DNA of 64,000 nucleotides from an uncultured Croceicoccus sp. (GTDB taxonomy: Bacteria; Pseudomonadota; Alphaproteobacteria; Sphingomonadales; Sphingomonadaceae), in NCBI RefSeq assembly GCF_947496385.1, contig NZ_CANMCP010000002.1:124001-188000 (forward strand). Reading direction: 5' to 3'. The translations under genes and the position numbers were made by a program. This document shows positions 41,473-49,115 of this stretch, in pieces (the stretch's first letter is position 1; each line of letters starts with the position of its first letter). Under the pieces are notes generated by a model. The model was not told the DNA's origin. It searched no databases and saw only the letters and a program-made list of their open reading frames with translations.

Positions 41473-41689
41473 CCGCCTGCGACTGCTGATCGAACGGATC
41501 GAGCGGCTCGAGGAAGAAAAGAAGGGCATCGCGGACGATCTGCGCGAGGTCTACGGCGAGGCCAAAGCCGTCGGCTATGACGTGAAGATCATGCGCCAGA
41601 TCGTGCGCCTCCGAAAGATGAAGGCCGACGATCGCCGCGAAATGGACATGGTCCTCGAAACTTACAAATCCGCTCTGGGCATCGACTGA
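41453..41689 (+). CDS. GapR-like (DUF2312) DNA-binding protein
   Basis: 78 residues matching DUF2312/GapR: RLLIERIERLEEEKKGIADD, LREVYGEAKAVGYDVKIMRQ and DRREMDMVLETYKSALG. Caulobacter GapR binds overtwisted AT-rich DNA and aids replication. Phage copies of this small protein are common in alphaproteobacterial phages. It starts inside the end of the frameshifted gene and overlaps the next start by 1 base. A role in phage DNA replication or nucleoid takeover is inferred. Confidence 0.93.
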   Translation: MAETTDDRLRLLIERIERLEEEKKGIADDLREVYGEAKAVGYDVKIMRQIVRLRKMKADDRREMDMVLETYKSALGID

Positions 41690-41907
41690 TGGCCAAAGTC
41701 AAAGCGCGCCCCATCGACGCCGCGACGCTAGCCCGCGCAAAACGCGCCGCAGCCGAGGTGGTCTCCAGCTGGTCGGCCGAACAGCTGACCGCCTCGCTTG
41801 CATCCGATCGCCTGTCGAAAGCTTGGGCCATCTCCCTCCATTCCGCGCGCGACGTCATTGCGACCGAGCAGCGCCGCCGCGGCCTTTCCGAAAGGTTCGG
41901 ACAATGA
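41689..41907 (+). CDS. Small unknown early protein
   Basis: 72 residues, basic N-terminus (MAKVKARPIDAATLARAKRA), then WSAEQLTASLASDRLSKAW and ISLHSARDVIATEQRRRGLS. ATG 41689 and the stop overlap both neighbours. No domain is recognised. Confidence 0.6.
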   Translation: MAKVKARPIDAATLARAKRAAAEVVSSWSAEQLTASLASDRLSKAWAISLHSARDVIATEQRRRGLSERFGQ

Positions 41908-42113
41908 ACGAACACGCCGAACGGCCGATCGGCCGCTTCCTGAAAATCGACGACGTCGAGAAGGAAACTTCGCTCAGCCGATGGACGATCCGCCGAAGGA
42001 TCAAAGCCGGAGAATTCCCCTCGCCCCGCAAAATCGGAAGCGGGCGAGTCGCGTGGATCGAACGTGAAATCGACGATTGGAAGCGCCGCACCCTCGAAGA
42101 ACTCCACAATTAA
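41904..42113 (+). CDS. AlpA-like excisionase/regulator
   Basis: 69 residues of the AlpA/MerR-like winged helix family: FLKIDDVEKETSLSRWTIRR, IKAGEFPSPRKIGSGRVAWI, EREIDDWKRRTLEE. AlpA-type proteins control integrase genes or act as directionality factors. It is the last gene before attR, so it is well placed to assist excision. The GGGGGCC repeats begin 4 bp after its stop. Confidence 0.92.
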   Translation: MNEHAERPIGRFLKIDDVEKETSLSRWTIRRRIKAGEFPSPRKIGSGRVAWIEREIDDWKRRTLEELHN

Positions 42114-42117
42114 GTAA

Positions 42118-42138
42118 GGGGGCCTCGATGGGGGCCTC
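42118..42138 (+). repeat. Tandem GGGGGCCTC repeats, 12-bp period (right end)
   Basis: GGGGGCCTC occurs at 42118-42126 and 42130-42138. It mirrors the repeat pair at the left end (1019 and 1031), with the same 12-bp period, and lies 62 bp before the attR core. Likely a recombinase or AlpA arm site. Confidence 0.4.
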
Positions 42139-42199
42139 GCGTATTTCAAAACTAGCAATTTGCTTTGTGAAGCAGGGACTTGGACATGTATTCGCTGTT

Positions 42200-42217
42200 C
42201 TACTCGGGGAGCCACTA
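42200..42217 (+). other. attR core of the P2-like prophage and left end of the second element
   Basis: Exact copy of 890-907. It carries only the last part of the tRNA, from the 3' half of the T arm to CCA. The following 100 bp resemble the sequence after attL almost base for base, so this is at once attR of the prophage and attL of a tandem second element. A further copy of the core was not found farther right. Confidence 0.85.
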
Positions 42218-42363
42218 CCTCTTTTCATCGACGTGCAATTTGGGGCAGGAACCTTGCGTTTCTGCCGTTTTTGCGCTGTCTGATGGTGCATGGAAGTGCA
42301 TAGAAGAGCAGGTAAGCGCGGACAGTTTGGGGGTCTCGTTGGGGGTTCCGTTTCGGGGGCTCC

Positions 42364-43617
42364 ATGCTGACCGATGCGGCCTGCCGGACAGCGAAGGCTT
42401 CTACCAAGAATCGGAAGCTTTCGGATTCGGGTGGCCTCTTTCTGCTGGTAAGGACAACCGGCTCCAAGAGCTGGAAATACAAGTATCGACTGCGCGACGG
42501 TCGCGAGAAGCTGCTCACCATCGGCAGCTATCCGCAGACATCCTTGTCGGAAGCCAGGAAGGCACGCGACCTAGCCCGCGAGCAGTTGGTTTCAGGCATC
42601 GATCCTTCCGCGGAGAAGAAACGGCGAAAGGCGGCCGACGCACTTGCCGCGCTAGAAACCTTCGAGGCCGTCGCGCGTGCATGACACCGCGAGAAGCAAG
42701 CGACACTGGCGCCACGCTACGCGAGGCAAGTGCTTGTGCGGCTCGAGGAAAACATGTTTCCGATTATCGGCGCCACGCCGATCGACAGTATCAAGCCCCC
42801 GCAAATACTCGAAGCGATACGCCAGATCGAGGCACGCGGTGCGAAGGAAATGGCGCATCGCGTGCGAACGCATACCTCCGACGTCTTCGTCTGGGCGATC
42901 GCATCGGGAATTTGCCAACAGGATCCTGCCGCGATCATCCGCAAGGCATTGAAGCCGACCGATCCGAAGCTGCGCCCTGCCTGCACCAAGCTGAAGGACG
43001 CGCGCAAGGTTCTCACCTCGACCGAGGCGCTCAACGATATCTGGTGGGCAACGCGGCTCGCCTCCCGATTGCTGGCCCTGACAGCGGCGCGACCGGGCGT
43101 GATACGGGTGGCCGAGCGTGCGGAGTTCGAGGATCTGGACGGAAAGCAGCCGATCTGGCGAATTCCGGCCGGGAAGATGAAGCTCACTCGCGAACGCAAA
43201 CGCGACGCGGCCTTCGAATTTGTCATGCCGCTCTCGCGCCAATCCGTCGAAACGGTAAAGGCGGCGATGGAAGCCAGCCCCAGCCCGCAATGGCTGTTTC
43301 CCGGCATCGGCAGCTGGCGCAAGGCGATCAGCGATTCGACGCTCAGCAAGCACTATCGCGACGCGGGCCTCGCGGGGCGCCATGTCCCGCATGGCTGGCG
43401 ATCGAGCTTTTCAACGATCATGAACGAACGCGCGGCGCTGGAGGATCGCGAGCGCGACCGTGCGATCATCGACCTCATGCTGGCGCACGTGCCCGAAGGC
43501 GTCGAGGCAGCCTACAACCGGGCCGCCTACATGCCTCGACGCCGCGAGCTGGCGCAGGTCTGGGCGGATCTGCTGATGGAGGGAATGCCTCCGCCCGAGA
43601 CGCTTCTCCCGCGCTGA
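42364..43617 (+). pseudogene. Integrase of the second element, broken by one stop codon
   Basis: Same layout and length as the integrase at 1057-2310, with very similar sequence (for instance LSDSGGLFLLV, GSKSWKYKYRL, LARYVGL-free core and PHGWRSSFSTIMNERA). Codon 107, a Trp in the other copy, is TGA here (42682-42684). The frame is otherwise open to 43617, with catalytic Arg, His, Arg and Tyr kept, so inactivation looks recent. Restart at ATG/GTG codons after 42730 would lack the arm-binding domain. Confidence 0.88.
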
Positions 43618-43636
43618 CACGCGCAGGAGGCCGCGC

Positions 43637-44503
43637 ATGACGGCCTCGGTTTTCGGCGACAAGCTTTCGGACAGCGGCGATGGGGTCCGCTCGATCGGAG
43701 CGATCACGGCGCAACTGGTTGGCGTCAAGCTCAGCGCCAAGACCCGCGCCCGGCTCGGGCGGGGCGACAGCCCGCGCAGCGGCGAGCCCGTCTGGCGCAA
43801 CAGCTATTATCGTGGACAGATCGAGGATCGTGTCTGGAAGCCGATTCATGACGGCACCAAACATGTAGCCAGCCGGTGGAAAGGTGCCCTGCTCGATCGC
43901 GCCAAGAAACTAGAAGATCTGACCCGCAGAAAGCGGCGGGAAAAGCACCCCGGCTGCGAAAACGGCATCCTCGGTCATGTCGGCATCCAGGTGCTGGAAT
44001 ATCTGTTCGGGCTCGTCGATTATGCAACCGGTCGCCTCGAACCCGCCATCGGCACGATCGCCGAAGCGATCGGGCGCTCCTACTCGGCGACCCACCGCGC
44101 GCTGGTGCGCCTGCGCGATGCGGGGTTCCTGCGCTGGATGCGGCGTAGCGAACCGATCGAGAACCCGGAGCCCGATGGCCCCCAGGTTCGGCAGATCAGC
44201 AACGCCTACGCCCTCCTGGTGCCTCAGGAGCTACGCGGTTGGTTAGGACGCCTCCTGCGCCCCGGACCCACCCCGGCTTGCGCGAAGGATCATCTGGCAG
44301 CGGATCAGGCGGAACTGGATGCCATTGCGGCGAAAATGACGTGCGCGGAATGGCACGCATCGATCGGCCCCGAGCCGAAGGACAAGGCAACGCACGATAG
44401 CCTCGCCGCCTGCGCCCGCGCCGTGGACGCCCGCGACCTTCGTGAAGCCAGTACCGCGAATCCTCCCCGTACCGAGAGACCATGGGATTATTCTAATCCA
44501 TAA
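43637..44503 (+). CDS. Winged-helix protein of the second element
   Basis: 288 residues, homologue of the protein at 2330-3175 with the same ribosome site (AGGAGG). GDSPRSGEPVWRNSYYRGQ, DYATGRLEPAIGTIAEAIG, RSYSATHRALVRLRDAGFLR and RQISNAYALLVP are shared. It lies 19 bp behind the integrase and is followed by the same hairpin series. Intact, so presumably still functional. See the first copy for possible roles. Confidence 0.75.
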   Translation: MTASVFGDKLSDSGDGVRSIGAITAQLVGVKLSAKTRARLGRGDSPRSGEPVWRNSYYRGQIEDRVWKPIHDGTKHVASRWKGALLDRAKKLEDLTRRKRREKHPGCENGILGHVGIQVLEYLFGLVDYATGRLEPAIGTIAEAIGRSYSATHRALVRLRDAGFLRWMRRSEPIENPEPDGPQVRQISNAYALLVPQELRGWLGRLLRPGPTPACAKDHLAADQAELDAIAAKMTCAEWHASIGPEPKDKATHDSLAACARAVDARDLREASTANPPRTERPWDYSNP

Positions 44504-44507
44504 AGGA

Positions 44508-44656
44508 ATGAGAAGGCTTTCGCCTTCTCATGCGTCGGCTACGCCGCCTTTTCTGGCTGACCGGCTCCGAAACGACCTCCCAGACGTTGAAATCACCGAC
44601 GGACGCACCGTCGGACGGAGCGGCTTGCGCCGCTCCGATGCTTGGCGAGGGCCAAG
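44508..44656 (+). repeat. Second copy of the four-hairpin cluster
   Basis: ATGAGAAGGC-TTTC-GCCTTCTCAT (44508-44531), GACGG-N5-CCGTC (44598-44612), CGGAGCGGC-TTGC-GCCGCTCCG (44616-44637), CTTGGC-GAGG-GCCAAG (44641-44656). Spacing matches the first cluster. In the second hairpin the loop changed while the stem stayed. Stems and order are under constraint or were copied recently. Confidence 0.65.
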
Positions 44657-44742
44657 GGGGCAAAGGCTGTGCCAATCACGATCGTGGCGCCACACGCGCG
44701 CATTTGCGCGAAAAACAGGCTCTTTGAACCGTCTGGTCCGCG

Positions 44743-45435
44743 CTACTTCCGGCTCCCGACTTCGAACCGATCAAAGCCTTCGCGATTGTTTTCCAATGTC
44801 TCTGGATGGATGAGGCCGGCGCGGCGCAGGGTTTCGACAGCGCGCGGCAGATCGTCCGGATCGACCATGCCGCCGGCCAGCAATTCAAGATCATCGAAAG
44901 ACAAGGTCGGGCTGCCAAACGCTGCGATGCGCACGAGAACCCAATAGGCCCGGCCCGGAAACCGATCGCCAACCGCATCCATCATCTCAAACGCGCGAGC
45001 GGCCAGAACGGCATCATAATGTTGGGTGCCGAACCGGTCCCAACGGATCGCGTCGGTATCGGGATCGATGACACCGGCCGCGCGTAGCCGGCCGAGAGCC
45101 TTCAGGATGGTGGATTGCGCACGGCGGCAATAGGCCTCGAGAATGCGGGCCGTTGTCAGTTGCCCGTCGAAATCGACCAGCGCCTCGAGAATCTCAACAC
45201 CCACATCGGTGAGATCGCCTTCGTGGCTTCCTGTTCGCACACCCTTCGCACGACGCGCGGCCCGTCGTTCGCCGCGCGTCTTTCGATCGAACGCCCCTGC
45301 TGCATCGACGAACGCAGCCTGCGCCGAATATGGCTCCCGATTCCACGCGCGTTCCTGCACCTCATCGCACAGCTTGCTAATTTCGGCATCGCTCATTCCG
45401 CGCGGCCGATCACCCTTGTTCTTCGCGTCAACCAT
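44743..45435 (-). CDS. Unknown protein, possible winged helix
   Basis: 230 residues. N-terminal polar region, then VGVEILEALVDFDGQLTTAR, RILEAYCRRAQSTILKALGR and LRAAGVIDPD, which reads as a winged helix (about 85-135), and a second helical part (GRAYWVLVRIAAFGSPTLSF). Directed leftward with the two genes upstream (45483-46723), suggesting an operon with the primase. It may be a regulator or replication accessory protein of the second element. No close family recognised. Confidence 0.65.
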   Translation of the reverse strand: MVDAKNKGDRPRGMSDAEISKLCDEVQERAWNREPYSAQAAFVDAAGAFDRKTRGERRAARRAKGVRTGSHEGDLTDVGVEILEALVDFDGQLTTARILEAYCRRAQSTILKALGRLRAAGVIDPDTDAIRWDRFGTQHYDAVLAARAFEMMDAVGDRFPGRAYWVLVRIAAFGSPTLSFDDLELLAGGMVDPDDLPRAVETLRRAGLIHPETLENNREGFDRFEVGSRK

Positions 45436-45482
45436 TCATGCTCTCCAATCCGTCAATGCCATCGCGCCATATCTCCACCCAC

Positions 45483-45725
45483 TCATTTCGCACGCTTCGG
45501 AAAAACCACGTCGCCATCATTCAGGGCATGGCCCATCGCGTCCGCCAACGTGTGTAGCAGCGGAGCGAGCGGCGCGGGCAGTTCGTCGAGGTCGATACGC
45601 TCGATCATGAAGGCGACCGTGCGCAGTCCTTCGCCCGCCTGCACCGCGCGATAATGCGCCTCCTCGCTGATTCCGAAATGCACGTCATTGGCCGGATCGA
45701 AGCGGCGGTCGGCCGCCGCGCTCAA
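45483..45725 (-). CDS. Small protein translationally coupled to the primase
   Basis: 80 residues if started at TTG 45725, which overlaps the primase stop. It contains ADRRFDPANDVHFGISEEAH and ERIDLDELPAPLAPLLHTLA. The codon use is normal and the frame is open far upstream, so the exact start is not certain. Probably an accessory replication protein. No family recognised. Confidence 0.5.
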   Translation of the reverse strand: MSAAADRRFDPANDVHFGISEEAHYRAVQAGEGLRTVAFMIERIDLDELPAPLAPLLHTLADAMGHALNDGDVVFPKRAK

Positions 45726-46723
45726 CGGATCGCTCCGCGTGCGCCCGAAAGGGTGAGCAGCTGGCACTCCGCCTCGCGGAGCATGGCGACCGCCGCCATC
45801 TTGTCGAACCGCGTGCCGATGCCGGAGCAGGCATTGACCGCGGTCCCCATCGCCTTGAGCAGGAGCAGACACGGATCGCGCACCAGTTCCAGCTCGATAA
45901 TGGCGCGGCGCGCGATCTTCGCGATCGCGATGTCCCGCATCACGGCGGGCGAACAGATCAATCCGTTGAAGATCGCCGCCGCATGCCGCATCGTGCGGAT
46001 CTCGAAATCGGAATAACGGGCCGATATCACACGCACCGGTGCAGACGGCGCGCGGCGGCGCCCGGGCGCTGTATCCAAGTCGGCATCGAACGCCTGCGCC
46101 AGCGCGCCAACCGGCCACACCGCGCCGTCCTGGTGAATGGTGCGCGCGGCCTGTGCCGGGTGGCCGGCGGATCTCTTCGCGGCGGAGGGATGATTGACCG
46201 TGCCGGTAAGGCGCATCATCCGGTCGCTGCTCCACGTGCCCTTGTCGCCGGAAAAGCGCGCGATCAGCGCCCGATTGATCGCCTCGACCTGGGCAATATC
46301 GGCACCGGCGACGCGCCAGAATGCCTGCAATCCGCGGCCCGAATGAATGAGGATGCTCGGCCGCGCCGGGCCGTCCATCAACGCGCGAACGGCGGCGTCC
46401 CGGTCCCAGTCGACATCCTTGGGATCGATATCGACATGGGCGAAGCGCACCGCATCGATATCGTCCTTGCGCGGTTTCTTGTGCAATCCGTCGGCGGCGC
46501 GGTTCACCGTGAAGTAGATATTGCTGCCGCGCGCGTTCTGCCGGCGCGCCCATGCGGCGGCGGCGTCGATGTCGGTGCCGAAATGACGGCCCACGATCCA
46601 CCCCTTCGCGCCAATGGCGAGAAGATGGATGGCATCGCCGATCGCATGGGACAGGAAATCGGTAAGATCGTCGCTGGCGTCGATATGCTTGGCGGTGGTA
46701 GGGATCAGGGCAGCTTGGGCCAT
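45722..46723 (-). CDS. Archaeo-eukaryotic-type DNA primase (RepB/P4-like domain)
   Basis: 333 residues, AAGGAG 8 bases before the ATG. Visible motifs are HVDIDP (metal-binding D98 and D100), HSGRGLQAFW (128-136, the SGxGxQ motif of plasmid and satellite primases) and RMMRLTGTVNHP (169-179). There is no helicase domain, unlike P4 alpha. It is the only replication enzyme in the window and suggests that the second element copies itself with host helicase or with a helper phage. Leftward operon with two small genes. Confidence 0.88.
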   Translation of the reverse strand: MAQAALIPTTAKHIDASDDLTDFLSHAIGDAIHLLAIGAKGWIVGRHFGTDIDAAAAWARRQNARGSNIYFTVNRAADGLHKKPRKDDIDAVRFAHVDIDPKDVDWDRDAAVRALMDGPARPSILIHSGRGLQAFWRVAGADIAQVEAINRALIARFSGDKGTWSSDRMMRLTGTVNHPSAAKRSAGHPAQAARTIHQDGAVWPVGALAQAFDADLDTAPGRRRAPSAPVRVISARYSDFEIRTMRHAAAIFNGLICSPAVMRDIAIAKIARRAIIELELVRDPCLLLLKAMGTAVNACSGIGTRFDKMAAVAMLREAECQLLTLSGARGAIR

Positions 46724-46782
46724 GGGTGTGCTCCTTGGTTCGAGTTAGGGCCGGCGGGGAGGTCCTACTCTCCCCGCTGGTC

Positions 46783-46843
46783 TGATATCACTGATATCTG
46801 TCCTGCATCTTGCCGTCAACAGGAAAGTGATATAGCTGATATC
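46783..46843 (+). promoter_or_regulatory. Two pairs of TGATATC repeats: RHH operators
   Basis: TGATATC starts at 46783, 46792 and 46837, and TGATATA at 46828. Within each pair the period is 9 bp, and the pairs are 45 bp apart. Tandem repeats at about this period are bound by RHH dimers such as CopG and MetJ. They lie directly before the RHH gene and cover its promoter; the divergent primase promoter may be controlled too. Confidence 0.7.
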
Positions 46844-46845
46844 GT

Positions 46846-46995
46846 ATGTCCAAAGAACCAATGACCGAGCGTTTTATATTCTCTGCCCCGAAGAGCTTTC
46901 TTGACCGGGTGGACGACTGGCGCCGACAACAAGCCGACATCCCCTCACGCGCCGAGGCCATCCGCCGCCTCGTCGCCAAGGCGCTGGATGAATGA
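46846..46995 (+). CDS. Ribbon-helix-helix regulator of the second element
   Basis: 49 residues. TERFIFSAPKSFLDRVDDWR gives strand and first helix, QQADIPSRAEAIRRLVAKAL the second. It is a paralogue of the protein at 15267-15422: the block DDWRR-Q-ADIPSRAEAIRRLVA is shared. It overlaps the membrane-protein gene by 4 bp and is preceded by the TGATATC repeats. Probably represses its own operon. Confidence 0.75.
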   Translation: MSKEPMTERFIFSAPKSFLDRVDDWRRQQADIPSRAEAIRRLVAKALDE

Positions 46996-47477
46996 GCGAG
47001 GATACCATCGAGGTGGAAGAAACCGGGATCGAGCGCGATCAACAGCTGATCGATTTTCTCGCCACTGACGTAAATGATCGGCTGCGCTTCCAGCATGAAT
47101 TTTCGCTCGCCGGATTTCGCACGCTGGTGCTTATCAACGGCGGTGCGATCATCGCGCTCCTCACCTATGCGAGCAATGTCGCCGAGGGCGGCATGGCATC
47201 TCTGCGGCTCGCCTTCATGGGCTACGTCATCGGTCTGTCCGCCACCGTGGTTGCCTATATGAGCGCCTATTTTTCCCAGGGAAGGCTGATGGATGCGATG
47301 GGCTCGGCTCTGTTCCGGCAGCTTGGCCGGGTGGAGGACGAACAGAAAAGCAGAGAAGAGCAGAAGAAGGATACGAAACACGGCAGCCTGTGGATCGCCG
47401 CTTCCGTCCTACTCGCCGTGATTGGGCTGATCGGCTTTCTCAGCGGCTCGATCTTTGCCATGGAGGCGTTAACGTGA
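46992..47477 (+). CDS. Three-span membrane protein paired with RHH regulator
   Basis: 161 residues. An acidic N-terminus (1-40) precedes spans at about 43-62 (RTLVLINGGAIIALLTYAS), 74-94 and 131-156 (GSLWIAASVLLAVIGLIGFL), with a polar loop of about 35 residues (GRVEDEQKSREEQKKDTKH) between the second and third. Translation is coupled to the RHH gene. The pairing repeats that at 14893-15422, although the membrane proteins are not alike. It could be a toxin, an exclusion protein or a sensor. Unknown. Confidence 0.7.
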   Translation: MSEDTIEVEETGIERDQQLIDFLATDVNDRLRFQHEFSLAGFRTLVLINGGAIIALLTYASNVAEGGMASLRLAFMGYVIGLSATVVAYMSAYFSQGRLMDAMGSALFRQLGRVEDEQKSREEQKKDTKHGSLWIAASVLLAVIGLIGFLSGSIFAMEALT

Positions 47478-47523
47478 TGTGGTCGGGAGTGGCTAAAGCA
47501 ATTAGGCCCACTCCCGACCGAGA

Positions 47524-47721
47524 TCAGAAGGGGAAGCTGCCCTGCCGGGACGGTTCCTCAGGGAATTTACGCCCCTTCATAACCTCGTTGACCCGGCCCG
47601 GGTTCACACCCAGCAGCGCTGCTGCCTGATGTTGGTAGAGCCCCTGTTCTCGAACAAGGAATCGCATATGTGCCGCCATTTCCGGAGTGATAGGCGGAGA
47701 ATTCGTTCGTTTGGTTGCCAT
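47524..47721 (-). CDS. Small helix-turn-helix protein
   Basis: 65 residues. ITPEMAAHMRFLVREQGLYQ and HQAAALLGVNPGRVNEVMKG form a helix-turn-helix of the type found in small phage and plasmid regulators. A TTCGT-AAA-ACGAA dyad (47736-47748) lies 15 bp before its start. It converges with the membrane-protein gene at its left. Likely a regulator that controls itself and perhaps the adjacent small RNA. Confidence 0.7.
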   Translation of the reverse strand: MATKRTNSPPITPEMAAHMRFLVREQGLYQHQAAALLGVNPGRVNEVMKGRKFPEEPSRQGSFPF

Positions 47722-47735
47722 TTTTTAACAGGCCT

Positions 47736-47748
47736 TTCGTAAAACGAA
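47736..47748. promoter_or_regulatory. TTCGT-AAA-ACGAA operator
   Basis: Perfect 5-3-5 inverted repeat between the small HTH gene and the candidate RNA promoter at 47759. Suited as a site for the HTH protein. Confidence 0.45.
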
Positions 47749-47789
47749 GAAGGCATGTTGACTTTGGCAGGGCCGGACTCCTAAAGCAG

Positions 47790-47863
47790 TCGGGCTAGCA
47801 AAACCCACCACGCCTTCAACGTGGTTTCTGATTCCCCCGGGCGCTCCAACGCCCGGGGTTTTT
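47790..47863 (+). ncRNA. Candidate small RNA
   Basis: TTGACT (47759-47764), an 18-bp gap and TAAAGC form a plausible promoter. The predicted RNA holds the stem CCACG-CCTTCAA-CGTGG and ends in a strong intrinsic terminator (47835-47863). No coding frame with a ribosome site lies between. It is not a recognisable tRNA or known RNA family. Start is approximate. Confidence 0.4.
47835..47863 (+). terminator. Rho-independent terminator
   Basis: CCCCGGGCG (47835-47843), loop CTCCAA, CGCCCGGGG (47850-47858), then five T (47859-47863). Perfect 9-bp stem; directed rightward. Confidence 0.85.
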
Positions 47864-47927
47864 CATGGTTAATGCGATTCGGCCCGTTGTCGAATCCTAT
47901 TTTGTTCCTTTTTGGCGTTATCAACAA

Positions 47928-49115
47928 TTATAGGCTCCGCTCACCCAACATCGCGCCCCACCGAGCGAGCACGATGCGGCGCCGATCGAGCAACTGCGCG
48001 CGATTATACGCAGCCTCGACCTTGTCCTTCGGCGTGTGCGCCAGTGCCATGTCGATCGCCGCCCGCCAGTCGGGGCCAAGCGTCTCGTTGAGGATCGTCG
48101 AAAAGCTGGATCGCCAGCCATGCGGCACATGGCGTCCGCCGAATCCGGCCCGGATATAGAGTTCGCGGATCGCCCCCTCGCCGATGGCGGCGTTCTTCCC
48201 CCGGCCCGGAAAAACCAATGCGTTGACGTCACCGCCATGATCGACGGCCGCAGCATCCAGAACGGCGATGGCCTGCGGCGAGAGTGGCACGACGTGCGCA
48301 AAGCGGGCTTCGGCTTTCTTCGCCCGCGACAGTTTCATGCGTTCGGGCGGCACGGTCCATACTGGGCCGCCGGCCGCGTCCCGATCGACCTCGCCCCATC
48401 GCATGCCCCGCACCGCATTGAGGCGCACGGCCGTCAGTGCCAGGAATCGCGAGGCAAGCCGGGTCGCCGGACGAGCCTCCGCCACTTCACACGCATCGAG
48501 CAAGGCGCGGCATTGTTTGATGTCGAGCAATGCAGGATGCGGAACCGATGGCGGTGCATCCTTCATCGCCGCGGCCAGGCGCGCGGCCGGATCCTGCCCC
48601 GCAAGCCCCTTGGCAATGCCATAGGCGAATATGTCGGACAGCCGCTGACGGATCCGGTGCGCCGTCGGAACACAGGCGCGCGCCTCGACGGCCGTCAGCA
48701 GCGCCAGCAGCTCGGGCGGTGCGATGCCGTCGACCGGCCGGGCGGCGAGGTCCGGCAAGATGTCACGGGACAGGCTCGCCATCACATCATCGGCATGGGC
48801 GGCCGACCATCCGGCCACATTGTGCCGAAACCAGGCGTCGGCCAGTTGGCCGAACGTGCCAGCATCGCGCACCGGCTCGGAGCCGTCGCCCGCATCGCCG
48901 GCCCGAATTTCGTCGCGCCGGATCCGCGCATCCGCCAATGCCATTTCGGGATAGGCGCCGAGCGTATGCAACCGCTCCCTGCCCCCGGCGCGCGTGCGCC
49001 AGTGCCATGTGCGGCGCCCGTTAGGGACGACGAGCAGGAACAAGCCGTCCCCGTCCCACAGCTTGTATGAACGCGCACGAAGGCGCGCGCTGCGAACAGC
49101 CGCGTCGGTCAGCAT
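47928..49115 (-). CDS. Third tyrosine integrase
   Basis: 395 residues of the P4-type family with DUF4102-like N-terminus (MLTDAAVRSARLRARSYKLW, GLFLLVVPNGRRTWHWRT), core-binding domain and catalytic domain with LTAVRLNAVRG, HVPHGWRSSFSTILNET, LAHTP and AAYNRAQ. It is only distantly like the other two integrases, faces left, and is intact. It either belongs to the second element, with its own att site not seen, or to the decayed prophage on its right. No att duplication near it was found. Confidence 0.92.
   Translation of the reverse strand: MLTDAAVRSARLRARSYKLWDGDGLFLLVVPNGRRTWHWRTRAGGRERLHTLGAYPEMALADARIRRDEIRAGDAGDGSEPVRDAGTFGQLADAWFRHNVAGWSAAHADDVMASLSRDILPDLAARPVDGIAPPELLALLTAVEARACVPTAHRIRQRLSDIFAYGIAKGLAGQDPAARLAAAMKDAPPSVPHPALLDIKQCRALLDACEVAEARPATRLASRFLALTAVRLNAVRGMRWGEVDRDAAGGPVWTVPPERMKLSRAKKAEARFAHVVPLSPQAIAVLDAAAVDHGGDVNALVFPGRGKNAAIGEGAIRELYIRAGFGGRHVPHGWRSSFSTILNETLGPDWRAAIDMALAHTPKDKVEAAYNRAQLLDRRRIVLARWGAMLGERSL

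Noticed and set aside
47759-47863. Possible tRNA-like fold in the stem-rich region
   Set aside because: An anticodon-like and a T-arm-like stem can be drawn, but there is no acceptor stem, no T33 and no consistent D arm. Kept only as a candidate small RNA.
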